From: Rhodococcus xishaensis
Lineage (GTDB): Bacteria; Actinomycetota; Actinomycetes; Mycobacteriales; Mycobacteriaceae
Direction of reading: 5' to 3'
Length of the DNA: 64,000 bases
NCBI RefSeq assembly: GCF_004011825.1
Contig: NZ_RKLO01000003.1
Span: 372,001-436,000 of the forward strand
Shown here piece after piece: positions 63,852-64,000 of the stretch. Position 1 is the first letter of the stretch. Every line of letters begins with the position of its first letter. Made by a program: the position numbers and the translations under genes. A model generated the notes under the pieces. It had not been told where the DNA came from, ran no database searches, and was given only the letters and a program-made list of their open reading frames with translations.

Positions 63852-64000
63852 TCACGGTGAAGCAGACGGCGTGTCGGCTCGGTCGACGCTATCCGGGGAC
63901 CCGGCAGGCTCCAGTTCCTCCGCGTCGAAGCGTCCGCTGACCCCGACCGGGGCTCCCGCCACGGCGAGCGCCACAGTGCCTCCAGCACAGCACGGACCCG
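63852..64000 (-). CDS. C-terminal end of an unidentified protein
   Basis: One frame on the minus strand stays open from the right edge to a TGA at 63852-63854, giving about 48 residues: [31 protein letters not shown] and a Ser/Asp/Ala-rich end. Third codon positions are nearly all G or C, as in real genes here, and the competing frame has a stop. No family is recognised. Only the last part is in the window, so identity cannot be settled. It lies just upstream of mprA on the same strand. Confidence 0.45.
   Translation of the reverse strand, partial: GPCCAGGTVALAVAGAPVGVSGRFDAEELEPAGSPDSVDRADTPSASP

Overview
The window is high-GC actinobacterial chromosome. The complete ergothioneine operon, RpfB-type resuscitation factors, an MspA-family porin, an EspR homologue, MprAB/PepD, PrrAB and a protein O-mannosyltransferase point to a mycolic-acid bacterium. 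Rhodococcus or a close relative is the best guess. Much of the gene order matches, from memory, the Mycobacterium tuberculosis stretch Rv1015c to Rv0981 (rplY-pth-pks16-ispE-ksgA-rpfB-tatD-metG-pabB-rsmI-pmt-arcA-glpR-rimJ-moeA-galU-moaB2-pepD-mprB-mprA), so genes that break this order stand out as insertions.

Layout. 1-4.8 kb: egtA-B-C-D (minus, translationally coupled) with egtE divergent. 4.8-7.6 kb: rplY, pth, a DmbC-type haloalkane dehalogenase and a DoxX protein. 7.6-10.15 kb: a degenerate accessory patch holding a frameshifted RAMP/Cas7-like gene, a serine-recombinase remnant and the C-terminal stub of a TetR regulator. 10.16-12.7 kb: a three-gene, overlapping type VII secretion-type module (EspC-like protein, WXG-type protein with a glycine-zipper tail, four-TM membrane protein), the best candidate for an undescribed toxin-immunity system. 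12.8-26 kb: Pks16-like acyl-AMP ligase, prfC, an F420-type oxidoreductase, prrAB, several metabolic enzymes, an ABC-F ATPase and ispE. 26-31 kb: cold-shock protein, a copper cassette (CsoR-type operator, copZ, copA) and a tandem duplication of a lipoprotein gene, placed between ispE and ksgA. 31-39.4 kb: ksgA, two tandem rpf genes, tatD, metG, a DUF2786 protein and pabB. 39.4-43.5 kb: a 1351-residue nSTAND-TM-WD40 protein with a long perfect palindrome upstream. 43.9-52.2 kb: rsmI, pmt, two short-repeat clusters, regulators (GntR, SoxR, EspR), arsC, arcA and tRNA-Ala(CGC). 52.4-57.3 kb: glpR, a porin, rimJ, a MoeA-type glp gene and galU. 57.3-64 kb: folate salvage enzyme, FmdB-type and SAF-domain proteins, moaB2, pepD and mprBA with two matching candidate MprA boxes.

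Many genes appear to be leaderless (a TAnnnT -10 element 6-8 bases before ATG/GTG), and stop-start overlaps of one or four bases link egtABC, prrAB, mprAB, ispE/ABC-F and the type VII module. No rRNA operon, CRISPR array, intact insertion sequence or replication origin was seen. All assignments come from reading protein motifs and from memory of families; nothing was searched.
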